From: Coleophoma eucalyptorum
Lineage: Eukaryota > Ascomycota > Leotiomycetes > Helotiales > Dermateaceae
DNA length: 64,000 nt
Direction of reading: 5' to 3'
NCBI GenBank assembly: GCA_026120035.1
Contig: JALRME010000028.1
Span: 67,255-131,254 of the forward strand
Shown: positions 48,864 to 59,465 of the stretch, piece by piece
Layout: each line of letters starts with the position of its first letter
Numbering within the stretch: the first letter of the stretch is position 1
Position numbers and translations under genes: made by a program
Notes under the pieces: generated by a model
Databases searched by the model: none
The model's input: the letters and a program-made list of their open reading frames with translations, nothing else
Told to the model about the DNA's origin: nothing

Positions 48864-49492
48864 ATGCGACATGCCTAAATTGCACAATAGCTTAGCCTTA
48901 GAGAATCCGTGGCTGAGGGCGCAATTACTCAATCAAGAAACTGGCGGGGGAGAAAAGTTGTTGATTGTCTTTAAGCGCAAATAGATATCGCCAATATAGA
49001 TTCTAAGAAAGAACAAATACCAAATAATTTTGCCAGGTCCTCTTCATATCCCTACATCTCTTGAGCTGCTTTGGCACAGAAGTACTGTTCCTAAAGACAT
49101 ATCTTGTTGGCCATGGTCGCTTGACTTAGTGGATTAATTCTGAGAAGCCTCCGATATTCAACGTCAACATATGCATGCTAGTGACCATTATGATTAATTT
49201 AAGACTCTGCATTTTATAGCAAGAAGATTTCTTATCTTAAGTGTCGTGAAAAGATGGTCGCCATCACCTTTGGAGAGTCATTATTGGTACTAAAGCCGAA
49301 AGCCAAAGAATGCCGCAAGGGAAATAGTGTAAGCCGGAACGGACTAGGCATCAATGCGCCAAAAGATACCCTTAAAAAAAAGTCGCGACCCCTCCATAAC
49401 AGAATAAATTTCTTCCCACCACAACGCCCAGTCTGGAATATTTTCGTCTTCCTCTCAGACATAGTCGCGTAAAAAAGACAAGAAGCTTCATA
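48864..49492. other. Intergenic region upstream of DPH3
   Basis: About 630 bp, AT-rich between 48980 and 49230, with no supported gene or repeat. Confidence 0.5.
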
Positions 49493-49843
49493 ATGGCAGA
49501 AAATATCTACGACGAGATCGAGATCGAGGACATGACCTACGATCCCACGTTGGAAATATACCACTACCCGTGTCCATGTGGCGACAGGTTTGTTTTCTGC
49601 CTCTCCTCCTCCCGACTTTCCCTTCCTCTTTAATCCTATCTTGTACTAAGAGATATCTCCAAATACAGGTTCGAAATTGGTCTCGCAGATCTCAGAGATG
49701 GCGAGACAGACATCGGGGTCTGCCCCAGCTGCAGTCTTATGATCAGGGTTATCTTTGAGTTGGAGAATTTGCCAAAAGAGAAAGGGGCGGAAGAGGAGAC
49801 GGTAGATTTGGAGGAGAAGGAACAGGTGCCTGTTGTTGCGTGA
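49493..49843 (+). CDS. DPH3: Diphthamide biosynthesis protein 3 (Kti11), CSL zinc finger
   Basis: Model join(49493..49587,49669..49843), 89 residues, one 81-nt intron. Dph3/Kti11 is a small cytosolic iron/zinc protein that donates electrons to the Dph1-Dph2 iron-sulfur enzyme in the first step of diphthamide formation on elongation factor 2, and it also serves the Elongator pathway of tRNA wobble modification. The whole protein is the CSL-type finger: acidic N-terminus (YDEIEIEDM), Y-x-P-C-P-C-G-D-R with metal ligands Cys27 and Cys29, F-E-I spliced in at the junction, then C-P-S-C-S-L with Cys50 and Cys53. All four ligands are present. A short acidic tail follows. It converges on frataxin, another iron protein gene. 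Confidence 0.96.
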
Positions 49844-50498
49844 GGGAGCAACACTGCAGATCTGAATTTCGATGAATCATGAAGGTTAGAAAGGCATGAT
49901 ATCGAGGAACCACGATTCGACAACGAAACTCGAAGAACACGGATATCTACTAGTGAGGATGATTTCGCGCCATAAAAAGTTGATACTATACGTCTATCTG
50001 GCCAAGGACTAGGTGGATCAAGGAGCTTTACTGGACGTTACTACCCCCGGGACGGTCATGCAGTTGAAGAACAGCAACACGAGACAAGAAGCTTTTTATC
50101 AGAAGCTTTTTATTGCACGCCTCAAGAATGGGACAGATCAAATCGAGGGCACTCAGCAAGACTACATGAAACAGCATCTTCAAAACAAATGAAGAAGCAA
50201 TCCACAAGATTTAAGATTCCCAGGGCTACAAACAATCCCGTTCAAATTCGTAACTGTACACTTTTCAGTTAGCAGACAATTGACTCAAGCAGCCGGATTA
50301 GGAGAAGGATTGGGCTGAGATGAAGGGGAATGCCAAGTGCCCAGAAAAGTAATAATCAATACATGATCCAGGCCTCCTAGCAGAGTCATAGGCTCTTCCG
50401 TCCTCTATCCACATAACAATCTAAGTCATACAATCATCCTCCAGAAATTAGAGCCAGCGACGAGCACACTCACAATTTTGCTCCAATCATTTACCCGT
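49844..50498. other. Convergent 3' intergenic region between DPH3 and frataxin
   Basis: About 655 bp with the 3' flanks of two converging genes. No further feature recognised. Confidence 0.5.
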
Positions 50499-51163
50499 TC
50501 ACTCAGCAATAATATCAACACCAAGCTCTTTCAGAAAGATATCGTTCAAGCTCGAGCCATCTCTCAAATAGATCCATTCACCCTGACCCGTACCCTCCTT
50601 TGAATCCTGACCCTCACTCAAGACAACCCAATCATAACGCTTCGGCCCAGAGATGGGACTTGAGAGCCATATCTGCTTGTTTGGCGGTTGCTTATTGATG
50701 ACATAGGTACCAAGCGGTGGGAATACCAGGGTCAATACGCCAGCCTATCAAGGATGAGGAATTAGCAACGGCCTCCTAAATAATCTTCTTTGCTCCGCGG
50801 GAAGCTTACGCTATATTCAACGTCGACGTCCTCACGTTGCTCCTGCAATTCCTCGAGCTTTGCGACTACTGCATCCATGTATGTGTCTGAGAGCTCGTTG
50901 TATTCAGACGGAGTAAGCTCAGTCGCTGAGAGATTTGTAGCTGCGCTTGATATGGGAGATGGTGTTGCGGGGTCGGTTGACTCGGGACTAAGGCCTTTGC
51001 GGATTGAGGACTGCGTTGAGAAGGCTCTGACTACTGATTTTGTCCTGAGTGCTGGGCGGACGAGACTTGGTGATGATCGGAAGAGGGTGGAAGTTGAGCT
51101 TCGTTGGATCGGGATTTGACGACTGGCCAAACGGACGAGCTTGGATGCTGCAGTTCGTGACAT
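50499..51163 (-). CDS. YFH1: Frataxin, mitochondrial
   Basis: Model complement(join(50499..50744,50810..51163)), 199 residues, one 65-nt intron at phase 0. Frataxin binds iron in the mitochondrial matrix and stimulates iron-sulfur cluster assembly. Residues 1 to about 60 are rich in Arg and Ser without acidic residues, a typical matrix presequence. The domain begins at [12 protein letters not shown] and contains the acidic helix 1 ([16 protein letters not shown]), then strand residues G-V-L-T-L and [19 protein letters not shown], the strongest family signature, and KRYDW. Length is close to fungal relatives. The gene diverges from AP-3 sigma across 336 bp. Confidence 0.96.
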
Positions 51164-51499
51164 TTTGCAGGGTTGCAGGATGTGGAGAGATTGAAACAGA
51201 TGAAGGTCTTAATTGATGAGGGATTCTGTTGTAGAATAGCTTGTACGGTGATTGATGTCGCTGTTGATTGAGTTTAGCTGGTACTCAATTCAAACGGGAA
51301 CAAGCCTGAAGCTACCCCACATTCTCGCTTCAGCTATGCGCCAAGTCCTCTGATCGATCCACGTCCCGGTAGCCTCACGCACCTCAGCCTTCTCCCACTT
51401 TTACTTCACACCTACAGCCTTACACCATATATACTTCCCAGGCACACGATCATTGCTCGCAACAGCTATACCAAGGTCTGGTAATATAGCCCTGTAACA
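51164..51499. promoter_or_regulatory. Shared divergent promoter of frataxin and AP-3 sigma genes
   Basis: Only 336 bp separate the two start codons, so both promoters must lie here. It is CT-rich in the AP-3 direction (about 51370-51440). No specific binding site was assigned. Confidence 0.5.
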
Positions 51500-52123
51500 A
51501 TGATCAATGCAGTATTGGTCTTCAACAATGCTGGCCAGCCTCGGCTTACGAAGTTCTACACACAACTAGTAACTTAATCCAAGCAAAACAATGTGCTGGA
51601 GCAGCACCTCTAACCATGATATCTGTAGGAAACAAGCGTGCAGCAACGACTGATCTCTGAGATATTCACACTGGTATCGCACCGCCCAAGCGGATCCTGC
51701 AACTTCCTCCCCCTCCCGCCTTTGCTCGCATCCTCAGGGACGAGCACGACGAGCAGCGAGCCGCACAACGACGTACCTTCCCTAGTAACGTACCGACACT
51801 ATGCAACGCTCTACTTCATCATCATCTCAACCTCGACCGAATCACCTCTCGCGCTCATCGATCTCATCCAAGTCTATGTTGAGGCCTTGGACAGGCTATT
51901 CGAGAATGTGTGTGAGCTGGACCTTATCTTCAATTTTGAGACGTTGCATGCCACGCTAGGCGAGATGATTGTGGGTGGAGTTGTTATCGAAACGCAGTTG
52001 GAACGGGTGGTTGAGGGTGTTAGGATGCAGGGCAAGGTTGCAAAAAGACCTGTCAATGAGAGCAGAGGTGGTGCGTTGGGAATGGGAGGAATGGGAGGAA
52101 ATTTTGCTTGGGCTGGGAGGTGA
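51500..52123 (+). CDS. APS3: AP-3 complex subunit sigma
   Basis: Model join(51500..51568,51629..52123), 187 residues, one 60-nt intron. AP-3 is the adaptor complex that sorts cargo from the Golgi/endosome to the vacuole; sigma is its small core subunit. The first exon encodes MINAVLVFNNAGQPRLTKFY, the family N-terminus, and splicing yields the continuous FYTQLETSVQQRLISEIF. LVTYRHYATLYFI and the helix LIDLIQVYVEALDRLFENVCELDLIFN match the clathrin adaptor small-chain signature, followed by T-L-H-A-T-L-G-E-M-I-V-G-G. A Ser/Thr-rich insertion near residues 60-72 and a short Gly-rich tail are extra to the core. Length is usual for the family. Confidence 0.95.
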
Positions 52124-52806
52124 TAGTTGGAGATATGTTTTGATACCCATAAGAGCTGGCTGATCTTGGATGACCGTGGGTACTCCCAGATCGATTTGTT
52201 TCGGGGAAAAGGTGTATGAAGGTACATTTAAAGGGTACCTCCTCTGCTTTCCAGCCTTCGAGAAGGATACTAGTCTGCGGCCAGGAACCCGAGATATTGC
52301 ACGAAGTCAATGTCAAGTACTGGATTGACGGTGGACTAGGAGCCCCATCGTTGGCTTGTACTGGCAGGAACCTTAGAGAAACCTCATGGTTTCTTGTCTC
52401 GTGGCTACAGAGCGCACAAGATGTCTCGGTCTACTTAGTAGCCATCTTCGAGAAACTAAATAGAAGGCCACCCAGCAATGTTTCCATGTTGATCTTGGCC
52501 ATCATGAGACGATGGTGCACCAAGGGTTTCTAATGTTTTTCCTTTTACAGGGAATCTCAATCCCAGAGATAAGGGAGTATTGTGGTAATGTTACATATAA
52601 GAGTACAATAACTGCCTCTAAAGCACTTGTTTTCTTCTCAACGAGTTGAGAACCCCATAGGAGTTCAGCTTACTTGGATTTCTTCGCTTGCTGCTTCCCT
52701 CTCGCCAACCTTGCCCTCTTGGATGGGGATGTGCAGGTTTTCTTTCTCTCGTGATCTCAGCTTCTTTGCTGATTCGTGATCTCAGCGCATCAGCGTTGTG
52801 GCCTCA
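52124..52806. other. Convergent 3' intergenic region
   Basis: About 680 bp between AP-3 sigma (plus) and the small mitochondrial protein gene (minus). A plus-strand open frame of 105 codons here has no family resemblance. Confidence 0.45.
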
Positions 52807-53295
52807 TCATGACTTCGCAGTTGGCGATGCATCATCTTGATCTTCCCTCCTTGCATATCTCTGCTGAGTCCACATCGAGCCTGTCATTCCAAAAAACCAC
52901 TTGCGGATCTGTACCATATCAGTCATATCCATCAAAATCTTATAACTACTTACACCCTGGAATGGCTGCTTCTCAGACGGCTGATTCCAATCCAGAAATA
53001 ACACTCCATAAACCGCAACAACTGTTCTAGATCAGTCTCGCTCATCTCAAAGCACAGCCTCTCATCACCCACAAACTATAGAGCTCATTTGCACAATCTT
53101 GACAGCCTTCGTCCACCTTGGCCTTGCCCACTTTAGCTTCGCGCGTCTTTTGTATCTTCGTTCGAGTCTGAATTGGTGCTTGGGCGATAATTTCGAGAAG
53201 TCTGGCGGCCAAAGCCGTTTCGCCTTATACGGATTTGAATAAACATCATTTAAAGGCTTCTGCTGCGCAAGCCTGCGAAGCGTAGTCGAGAACAT
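52807..53295 (-). CDS. Small mitochondrial single-span membrane protein, conserved hypothetical
   Basis: Three exons, complement(join(52807..52908,52954..53026,53069..53295)), 133 residues; introns of 42 and 45 nt. An in-frame ATG at 53355 would add 20 residues, but the shorter form starts with MFSTTLRRLAQQKP, which looks like a mitochondrial presequence. A basic block with K-A-K-R-L-W-P-P-D-F-S-K-L-S-P-K-H-Q-F and RLERRYKRRAKLKWARP follows, then a hydrophobic segment near residues 70-90 that is assembled across intron 1, then F-L-D-W-N and Q-P-F-Q-G and a hydrophilic tail. I recall similar short proteins in many filamentous ascomycetes but not a function. The arrangement, basic matrix-facing part plus one helix, suggests an inner-membrane protein. 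It diverges from the LeuRS gene across 244 bp. Confidence 0.75.
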
Positions 53296-53539
53296 CGTGT
53301 TGACGTCTGACAAAAGAAAGGAAGATCTAGGTCCTGGAGCTTCAAGCAGTGTCATTGACTCATGCCTGAGGCATCAGAAAGGCGGCCGACCCCACCAATC
53401 TAAATTTCCTGTGTCCGACTGTTTTGATCGAGTCACCATTCTTTAATGCGCTGCAAGTTGACTCACTGAGTTCCTGGATCTCGAACATAAATTCGAGCTG
53501 AGGGACGGGCAAGGAGACAGTTTCTGTCAATTATCAATC
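53296..53539. promoter_or_regulatory. Shared divergent promoter, small mitochondrial protein and LeuRS
   Basis: The start codons lie 244 bp apart (184 bp if the alternative upstream ATG of the minus gene is used), so promoter elements for both genes must overlap here. Two TGACTC strings near 53345-53360 and 53459-53466 resemble the core of Gcn4/CpcA amino-acid-control sites, which would fit regulation of an aminoacyl-tRNA synthetase; this is inference. Confidence 0.5.
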
Positions 53540-56500
53540 ATGGCAGCAGTCGAAGCAACAACGAAGGCCTTGGAGTCTGCAACGATCTCCAAGACCAAAG
53601 AGCTCAAGGGAGTCAGTTCAACCCCTCTGCCATATTATTTTATAGAATCCCAGACTGACCCATTTCTCCCAAAGACCGAGAAGAGAGATACCTTGATTGC
53701 GATCGAGAAGAAGTACCAAGCAAAATGGCAAGAAGATGGCGTCTTCCAGCCAAATGCCCCCACCACCTCCGAAGTACCCCTCCATTCGGTCTCCCCCGCA
53801 GAGCTACGAAAACAGCACCCCAAGTTTTTTGGTACCATGGCATATCCATACATGAATGGAACTCTTCACGCTGGTCACAGTTTCTCAGTCTCCAAAATTG
53901 AGTTCACTGCTGGTTTTGCACGCATGCAAGGCAAGAGGAGTTTGTTCCCAATGGGATTCCACTGCACTGGTATGCCGATCAAGGCATGTGCCGACAAGCT
54001 TATCAACGAGGTCAAGATGTTTGGACAGAACTTCGAAGGATACTCGGATGAGGATGAAGCAGTAGACAAGGCCGCAGAGACCCCAGCACCAAGCACGCAC
54101 CACGAAGATGTCACAAAGTTCACCGCAAAGAAGGGAAAGGCAGCTGCAAAGGTGGTAAAGATGAAGTACCAGTTCCAAATCATGCGCGCCCTTGGAATCC
54201 CAACCGAGGAGATTCACTTGTTCGCAGACCCTCAGCATTGGTTGGAGTTCTTCCCTCCTTTATGCCGAAGAGATCTCACCAACTTTGGAGCCCGCATTGA
54301 CTGGAGAAGATCTTTTGTTACAACCGATGCAAACCCATACTATGATGCGTTTGTTAGATGGCAAATGAACCGCCTCAGAGAGCTCAAGAAAATTAAGTAT
54401 GGAAAGCGTTATACAATTTACTCGCCTAAAGATGGACAGCCATGTATGGACCACGACCGTAGTGAAGGAGAGGGGGTTGGGCCACAAGAATACACTGCTT
54501 TGAAGTTGAAGGTTAAGGAGTGGGCACCGGATGCTGCTGCCGCAATCAAAGGCAAGGTCCCAGAAGGAGCTGATGTGTTTTTCGTACCAGCAACTTTACG
54601 TCCAGAGACCATGTATGGTCAAACCTGTTGTTTCGTTGGACCAAAGATCAATTATGGTGTTTTCAAGGTAACTGAGAAGGAGTATTTCGTGGTTACCGAC
54701 CGCGCAGCACGAAACATGGCTTACCAAGGAATTTTCTCTGAGAACGGTGTTGTAACCAAGGTTGCAGAGATTTTGGGTTCAGCTTGTGTTGGTACTTTGG
54801 TCAATGCACCACTTTCAGTTCACAAAGAGGGTGTGAGAATCTTGCCTATGGAAACTGTCCTTCCAACCAAGGGTACTGGAGTTGTGACTTCTGTGCCATC
54901 CGATAGTCCGGATGATTTTGCTACTGTCACGGACTTGGCTAAGAAGGCCGAATACTACGGCATCAAGAAAGAGTGGGCCGAGTTGGAGATTGTCTCAGTT
55001 ATAACAACTCCATCATACGGAGACTTGGCCGCTCCATTCTTGTGCAAGAAGCTCAAAATCGCATCTCCAAAGGACATCAAGCAGCTTGAGGAGGCTAAGG
55101 AATTGGCATACAAAGAAGGCTTCTACCAGGGTATTATGAACATTGGAGAGTTTAAGGGACAAAAGGTCGAGGAGGCTAAGCCAAAGGTCAGACAACAACT
55201 CATTACTGATGGCGAAGGATTTGCATACTCCGAGCCAGAGAAGAAAGTCGTCAGCAGATCTGGTGATGACTGTTGTGTTGCCTTGATGGATCAGTGGTAC
55301 CTTGATTATGGAGAGGAGTCCTGGAGAAAGACTGCCTTGGAGTATGTGGACACGAAGTTGAACACTTACTCACAAGAGACCAAGAATGGATTTGAAGGTG
55401 TGCTCAACTGGCTCAACCAATGGGCTTGCGCACGAACATACGGTCTTGGTTCAAAGCTCCCTTGGGATCCTCAATTCTTGGTCGAGAGTTTGAGTGATAG
55501 TACCATTTACATGGCCTACTACACTATTGCCCACTACCTCCACAACGACATCTTTGGCAAAACCCCGGGTCTTGCTGGTATCAAACCAGAGCAGATGACT
55601 GACGAAGTTTGGGATTACGTCTTCGCCCGAAGAGAGCTCAGCGAGGAGATTCTTAGCGACAGCAAAATTTCAAAAGAGACCCTTGCATCAATGCGCAGAG
55701 AGTTTGAGTACTGGTATCCTTTGGATCTCCGTGTTTCTGGAAAGGATCTCATTCCTAACCATCTTACATTCTTCCTCTACATCCATTTGGCCATGTTCCC
55801 ACAGGAGTACTGCCCACAAGGAGTACGTGCTAATGGTCACTTGCTCTTGAATGGAGAGAAGATGAGCAAGTCTACTGGTAATTTCATGACCTTGGACGAC
55901 TTGATCAAGAAGTACGGTGCAGATGCCAGCAGAATTGCCTTGGCTGATGCTGGTGACGGAGTTGCCGATGCTAACTTCGAAGAGGATGTTGCAGACAACA
56001 ACATTCTTCGACTTTACACGCTCAAAGAGTGGTGCGAGGAAATGGTTAAGGATCAAGACAATTTGAGATCGGGTGAGAAGAATGATTTCTTGGATGCACT
56101 CTTTGAGAATGAGATGAACTCTCTCGTCCACCAATGCCGAAAGCATTATGAAGATACCGACTACAAGTTGGCCTTGAAATCAGCACTTTACGACTTCACC
56201 AGTGCTCGTGACTTCTACCGTGAAGCAAGCACGGCAGCCGGAATCAAGATGCACAAGGATCTTGTCCTTCAATATGTCGAACTTCAGGCTCTTCTCTTGG
56301 CAGTCATTGCTCCTCATTGGTCAGAGTATATCTGGCTCGAGGTCCTTCACAAGCCTAGCACCATCCAGAACGCCCTCTTCCCTGAGGTACCTGCCCCAAT
56401 CGCCAGTCTTACCGCTGCACGCGAGTACGTTCGGGCAACATCTTCCAACATTACATCTGCCGAAGCCGCCCAGCAGAAGAAGAAAGCAAAGGGCAAGGAT

Positions 56501-56962
56501 ATCGGTTTCGACCTCAAGAAGCCAAAGAAGCTTACTATCTACGCTGCTGCTAAGTTCCCTGCCTGGCAAGAAAAGTATATTGACCTCGTCCGTGAGGCAT
56601 GGAACCCAGAGACCAAGTCTGCCAACGATAAGGAGCTCAACGGCAAGATTGCTAAGATGGGCGAGATGAAGAAGGCCATGCCTTTCGTGCAAGGATTGAA
56701 GAAGCGTTTGGTCGGTGGTGAGACGGCCTCCACAGTCTTCGACCGCAAACTTGCGTTTGAGGAGCTTGCGACACTTAAGAATATGGTTGCCGGTTTGAAG
56801 AAGGCGGCTGGTCTCCAAGAAGTTGAGATCGTTGAGGTAGCAGAGGGTGGAAAGACTGGAAAGGTTGTCGGAGACGGCAAGGAGCTTTCATCTCTTCCGC
56901 CACAAGCGGAGTCCGCGGTACCAGGTGCGCCAACTTTCCAGTTCGAGAATGTGGAGGTTTGA
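53540..56962 (+). CDS. CDC60: Leucyl-tRNA synthetase, cytosolic
   Basis: An intronless gene of 1140 residues that charges tRNA-Leu with leucine in the cytosol. It is a class I synthetase of the archaeal/eukaryotic form. The catalytic HIGH-type motif is HAGH at residues 110-113 (in NGTLHAGHSFSV), and KMSKS is at residues 774-778, both intact. The CP1 editing domain lies between them and includes LRPETMYGQT and the GTGVVTSVPSDSPDDF block, the editing site. The long C-terminal part contains the tRNA-binding region and a Lys-rich linker (QQKKKAKGKDIGFDLKKPKK). Length matches fungal orthologues (about 1090-1130) with a slightly long N-terminus. Codon use favours highly expressed codons. Confidence 0.98.
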   Translation: MAAVEATTKALESATISKTKELKGVSSTPLPYYFIESQTDPFLPKTEKRDTLIAIEKKYQAKWQEDGVFQPNAPTTSEVPLHSVSPAELRKQHPKFFGTMAYPYMNGTLHAGHSFSVSKIEFTAGFARMQGKRSLFPMGFHCTGMPIKACADKLINEVKMFGQNFEGYSDEDEAVDKAAETPAPSTHHEDVTKFTAKKGKAAAKVVKMKYQFQIMRALGIPTEEIHLFADPQHWLEFFPPLCRRDLTNFGARIDWRRSFVTTDANPYYDAFVRWQMNRLRELKKIKYGKRYTIYSPKDGQPCMDHDRSEGEGVGPQEYTALKLKVKEWAPDAAAAIKGKVPEGADVFFVPATLRPETMYGQTCCFVGPKINYGVFKVTEKEYFVVTDRAARNMAYQGIFSENGVVTKVAEILGSACVGTLVNAPLSVHKEGVRILPMETVLPTKGTGVVTSVPSDSPDDFATVTDLAKKAEYYGIKKEWAELEIVSVITTPSYGDLAAPFLCKKLKIASPKDIKQLEEAKELAYKEGFYQGIMNIGEFKGQKVEEAKPKVRQQLITDGEGFAYSEPEKKVVSRSGDDCCVALMDQWYLDYGEESWRKTALEYVDTKLNTYSQETKNGFEGVLNWLNQWACARTYGLGSKLPWDPQFLVESLSDSTIYMAYYTIAHYLHNDIFGKTPGLAGIKPEQMTDEVWDYVFARRELSEEILSDSKISKETLASMRREFEYWYPLDLRVSGKDLIPNHLTFFLYIHLAMFPQEYCPQGVRANGHLLLNGEKMSKSTGNFMTLDDLIKKYGADASRIALADAGDGVADANFEEDVADNNILRLYTLKEWCEEMVKDQDNLRSGEKNDFLDALFENEMNSLVHQCRKHYEDTDYKLALKSALYDFTSARDFYREASTAAGIKMHKDLVLQYVELQALLLAVIAPHWSEYIWLEVLHKPSTIQNALFPEVPAPIASLTAAREYVRATSSNITSAEAAQQKKKAKGKDIGFDLKKPKKLTIYAAAKFPAWQEKYIDLVREAWNPETKSANDKELNGKIAKMGEMKKAMPFVQGLKKRLVGGETASTVFDRKLAFEELATLKNMVAGLKKAAGLQEVEIVEVAEGGKTGKVVGDGKELSSLPPQAESAVPGAPTFQFENVEV

Positions 56963-57649
56963 TTTGATTTTTAATGGTTTGCATGAGTGATGAATATTGC
57001 ACGGTACTATTTTTGTATTTAGCTACGTCTGGTGGCATTTGAGAAAAAAGTCACGATCGGTCAGGGTAGCTCACCCTGAGAAGGGTCATGCGGCATTGTA
57101 GACAGGGAATCCAGATATAGAAGCAAAAAACATGGTCCGCCCAGTTCGTAGTGTACGAATGCGTTTCGGAGGAAGCCATGTCACTACTTCTTTTCCACAA
57201 TGAGGAATGCGACGACCAGATCCAGCCAGAATCCTGCCATCACATCATAGGTCTCCTGGGTACTCTTTTTTCCTCTTCCACCAGTTCGTGGCCTGGGCTC
57301 GCTTAAGCAGCAAAGTGAGGTGAGGCATGGTACGAAGCATGAAAACAAGGTTATGATCCATGTTCTCTCCCACGGTGCGTTCCCACTGTACTCAGCAACC
57401 CCGCCGGGCAGAGAGGAGGTCCCCGAAAAAGTCTGGCGAGCATATCCTGTATGATGACGTTGTTCAGCCACATGTTTATGTTCCTCCGCTTTTCATCACC
57501 TACTTCCATCTGCAACTGACATCTTGCACTCTCCCGCATCCCCTTGGCTTCTGTTAAAAGTGATAGAAACACAGTGAACCTTGGTTTTCGGATACTCCGC
57601 TTTGTTCGCGATGGGCTTCAGAGCCGGTTTTGCTCGAGGTCGAATCAAG
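56963..57649. other. Intergenic region downstream of LeuRS
   Basis: About 690 bp with only short open frames. No repeat or RNA gene recognised. Confidence 0.45.
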
Positions 57650-58009
57650 CTACCCGGTATAGTGTGAGTGAATGAGTGAGTGCCTTTTGCGGCTTTGTCT
57701 CGTGCCTAGAACGTGCTGGGCAAGTAGCGAGTAACTCTTGTCGCTGAGGAACACGAACGAACCATGGAACAATCCTAGTCCCAAGGGACAATGTACCCAT
57801 ACCTGGCTCCAGTGGTCGCAAGACATCAGTAAGGTACCACACGGTGAGATGAAAAAGTACCAGGCCTGTCTGGTTGGTCGGGTAAGGTTGCAACGATGAT
57901 GGCATCTGAGAATTGCAACATGCCCAGCTGGCTCTCTGTCGTCAACTGGTATTGCCGGTGCAGCAAGCAGGAAAAGACAGGGAAGCAGAACAAAGAATAA
58001 GTACCTCAT
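57650..58009 (-). CDS. Doubtful small secreted protein
   Basis: An open frame of 119 residues from an ATG at 58009. Residues 1-22 (hydrophobic run LFFVLLPCLFLLAAPAIP) look like a signal peptide, followed by VDDREPAGH, a plausible propeptide start. The remaining part does not resemble a known family and has Cys scattered without clear pairing. The true gene may have an intron that I cannot place, or the frame may be spurious. It would diverge from the GPI-protein gene across 182 bp. Confidence 0.3.
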   Translation of the reverse strand: MRYLFFVLLPCLFLLAAPAIPVDDREPAGHVAILRCHHRCNLTRPTRQAWYFFISPCGTLLMSCDHWSQVWVHCPLGLGLFHGSFVFLSDKSYSLLAQHVLGTRQSRKRHSLIHSHYTG

Positions 58010-58191
58010 AGCTTCCCCGTTAATGTCCTTCGATCATATTCGTTTCATCTCATCCTTAATCTCCAATCCCATCCTAAGATCTCCCCAAGCTTCCCAACCT
58101 TCGCTCCACAGCCCGCAGTCCACCACCCACCCTCGCTACCAAGCCTTCGTTTTCCCCAGCAGTTCACTTTACGCTTCAGGGTCCAAGTAAG

Positions 58192-58927
58192 ATGAAGACC
58201 ACCGCCCTTCTCTCGCTGCTAGCGCTAGCAAACATCCTCTCCGCCCAAAGCACCGAGATCTCTGTCTCCGCTGGCAATGTAAGCACGACGCTCACTCTGC
58301 CCGCCTGGCCCTCTCCCTCAACGACCGTTACTACAACCGTGACGGATGTTACGAGTACGGGTTTAACGACCACAACGACTTCCATCTCGCCCACTCTTAC
58401 TACCTCTACGACGTGTAAGTCTCGAGAGGGGTTTCCTTTTTACCTTCGCTCCCTTTTTAACACTCATTTAAATCGTTTGATTTTATTTTAAAACAAAAAA
58501 TTGTTTCGAGGAACGGAGAAGGCTAATAGCAAATTAGCTACGACAGCACTCTTCAGCTCCAGCACGCCAGTGACCGCGGCTAACTCATCTGCCACTACCA
58601 CAACTTCTACCTTTACGTCAACCACATATTGTAAGCATCACTCTAACCCCCCCCCCATCCTCGCATCATAGAGGGGCCTGTCCGCAGAGCAGGGCGCAAA
58701 AGTATCAAGGGCGCTCAATGCTAATGGTTTTATTCTTAGCGTCATTCACAACCACATTCGTTACGTCTGGGTTTGCGTCGAGCACGGTTCCTGGTGGTGT
58801 GATTGCCAACGCGACCTCAACTGCACCGGCGCAGTTCACGGGTGCGGCTTCATATGGGAAGGATGTGAGCAGGGGTGGGGTTGTTGGCGGTGTTGTGTTT
58901 GGGTTTTTGGGACTTTTTGTTTTTTGA
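58192..58927 (+). CDS. GPI-anchored Ser/Thr-rich cell-surface protein
   Basis: Model join(58192..58414,58538..58630,58740..58927), 167 residues; introns of 123 and 109 nt. A signal peptide (residues 1-18, MKTTALLSLLALANILSA) starts the protein. The middle is rich in Ser, Thr and Val with repeated T-T runs expected to carry O-glycans. The end has a small-residue zone (GAASYGKDVSRGG) followed by a hydrophobic tail VVGGVVFGFLGLFVF that stops at the terminus, the form of a GPI-attachment signal. Such proteins are usually plasma-membrane or wall structural components. The acceptor of intron 1 is ambiguous: TAG at 58537 or CAG at 58546, both in frame, differ by three residues. Intron 2 contains a run of nine C. 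Confidence 0.75.
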
Positions 58928-59465
58928 AATGGTGAGGCGATGCGATGAGATATGATTGCACGATTGTTATGAGCATGAGGACGTTTAGAGTTCCTTCTAC
59001 TATGAGTCTTGGGTTGGGTTTAAGTGATAGATGGATAGTTCTAGTTATTTAATGTCTATCACGTATGGTAATGATGGTCGAATGTGAGCATGAATGTGAA
59101 TCGGATGATTGTATTGCACTTAGGCATTTTATTGATCAAGTCTAACTAGGCTGTCTCCAGCTTGTTCGTCCAACGCATCCGTGATTCGATTCAAGTGCTG
59201 TATGTTCTTTCACTGCCCAGGCGTGTTGATCGCTAAACAATGGCAGCCACCCATGTGGTTATGATCTGATCAGTAAAGTTAGCAATGGTCTTAAACCTAG
59301 TATGCTAAACAATTGATATATCAAATGATTGATCAGACAGCAGTTGGATAATATGTTTGTCCACATGGAATTCAGAACAGGTCTGTGAATAAGTGCTCTC
59401 ATCATATCAAGAAGGTAAAAAGAAATAATAAGATATGAGCTTACCTTAGGCAAAGTCTGGAGTCC
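58928..59465. other. Convergent 3' intergenic region
   Basis: About 540 bp between the GPI-protein gene (plus) and the histidine phosphatase gene (minus). No further feature recognised. Confidence 0.5.
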
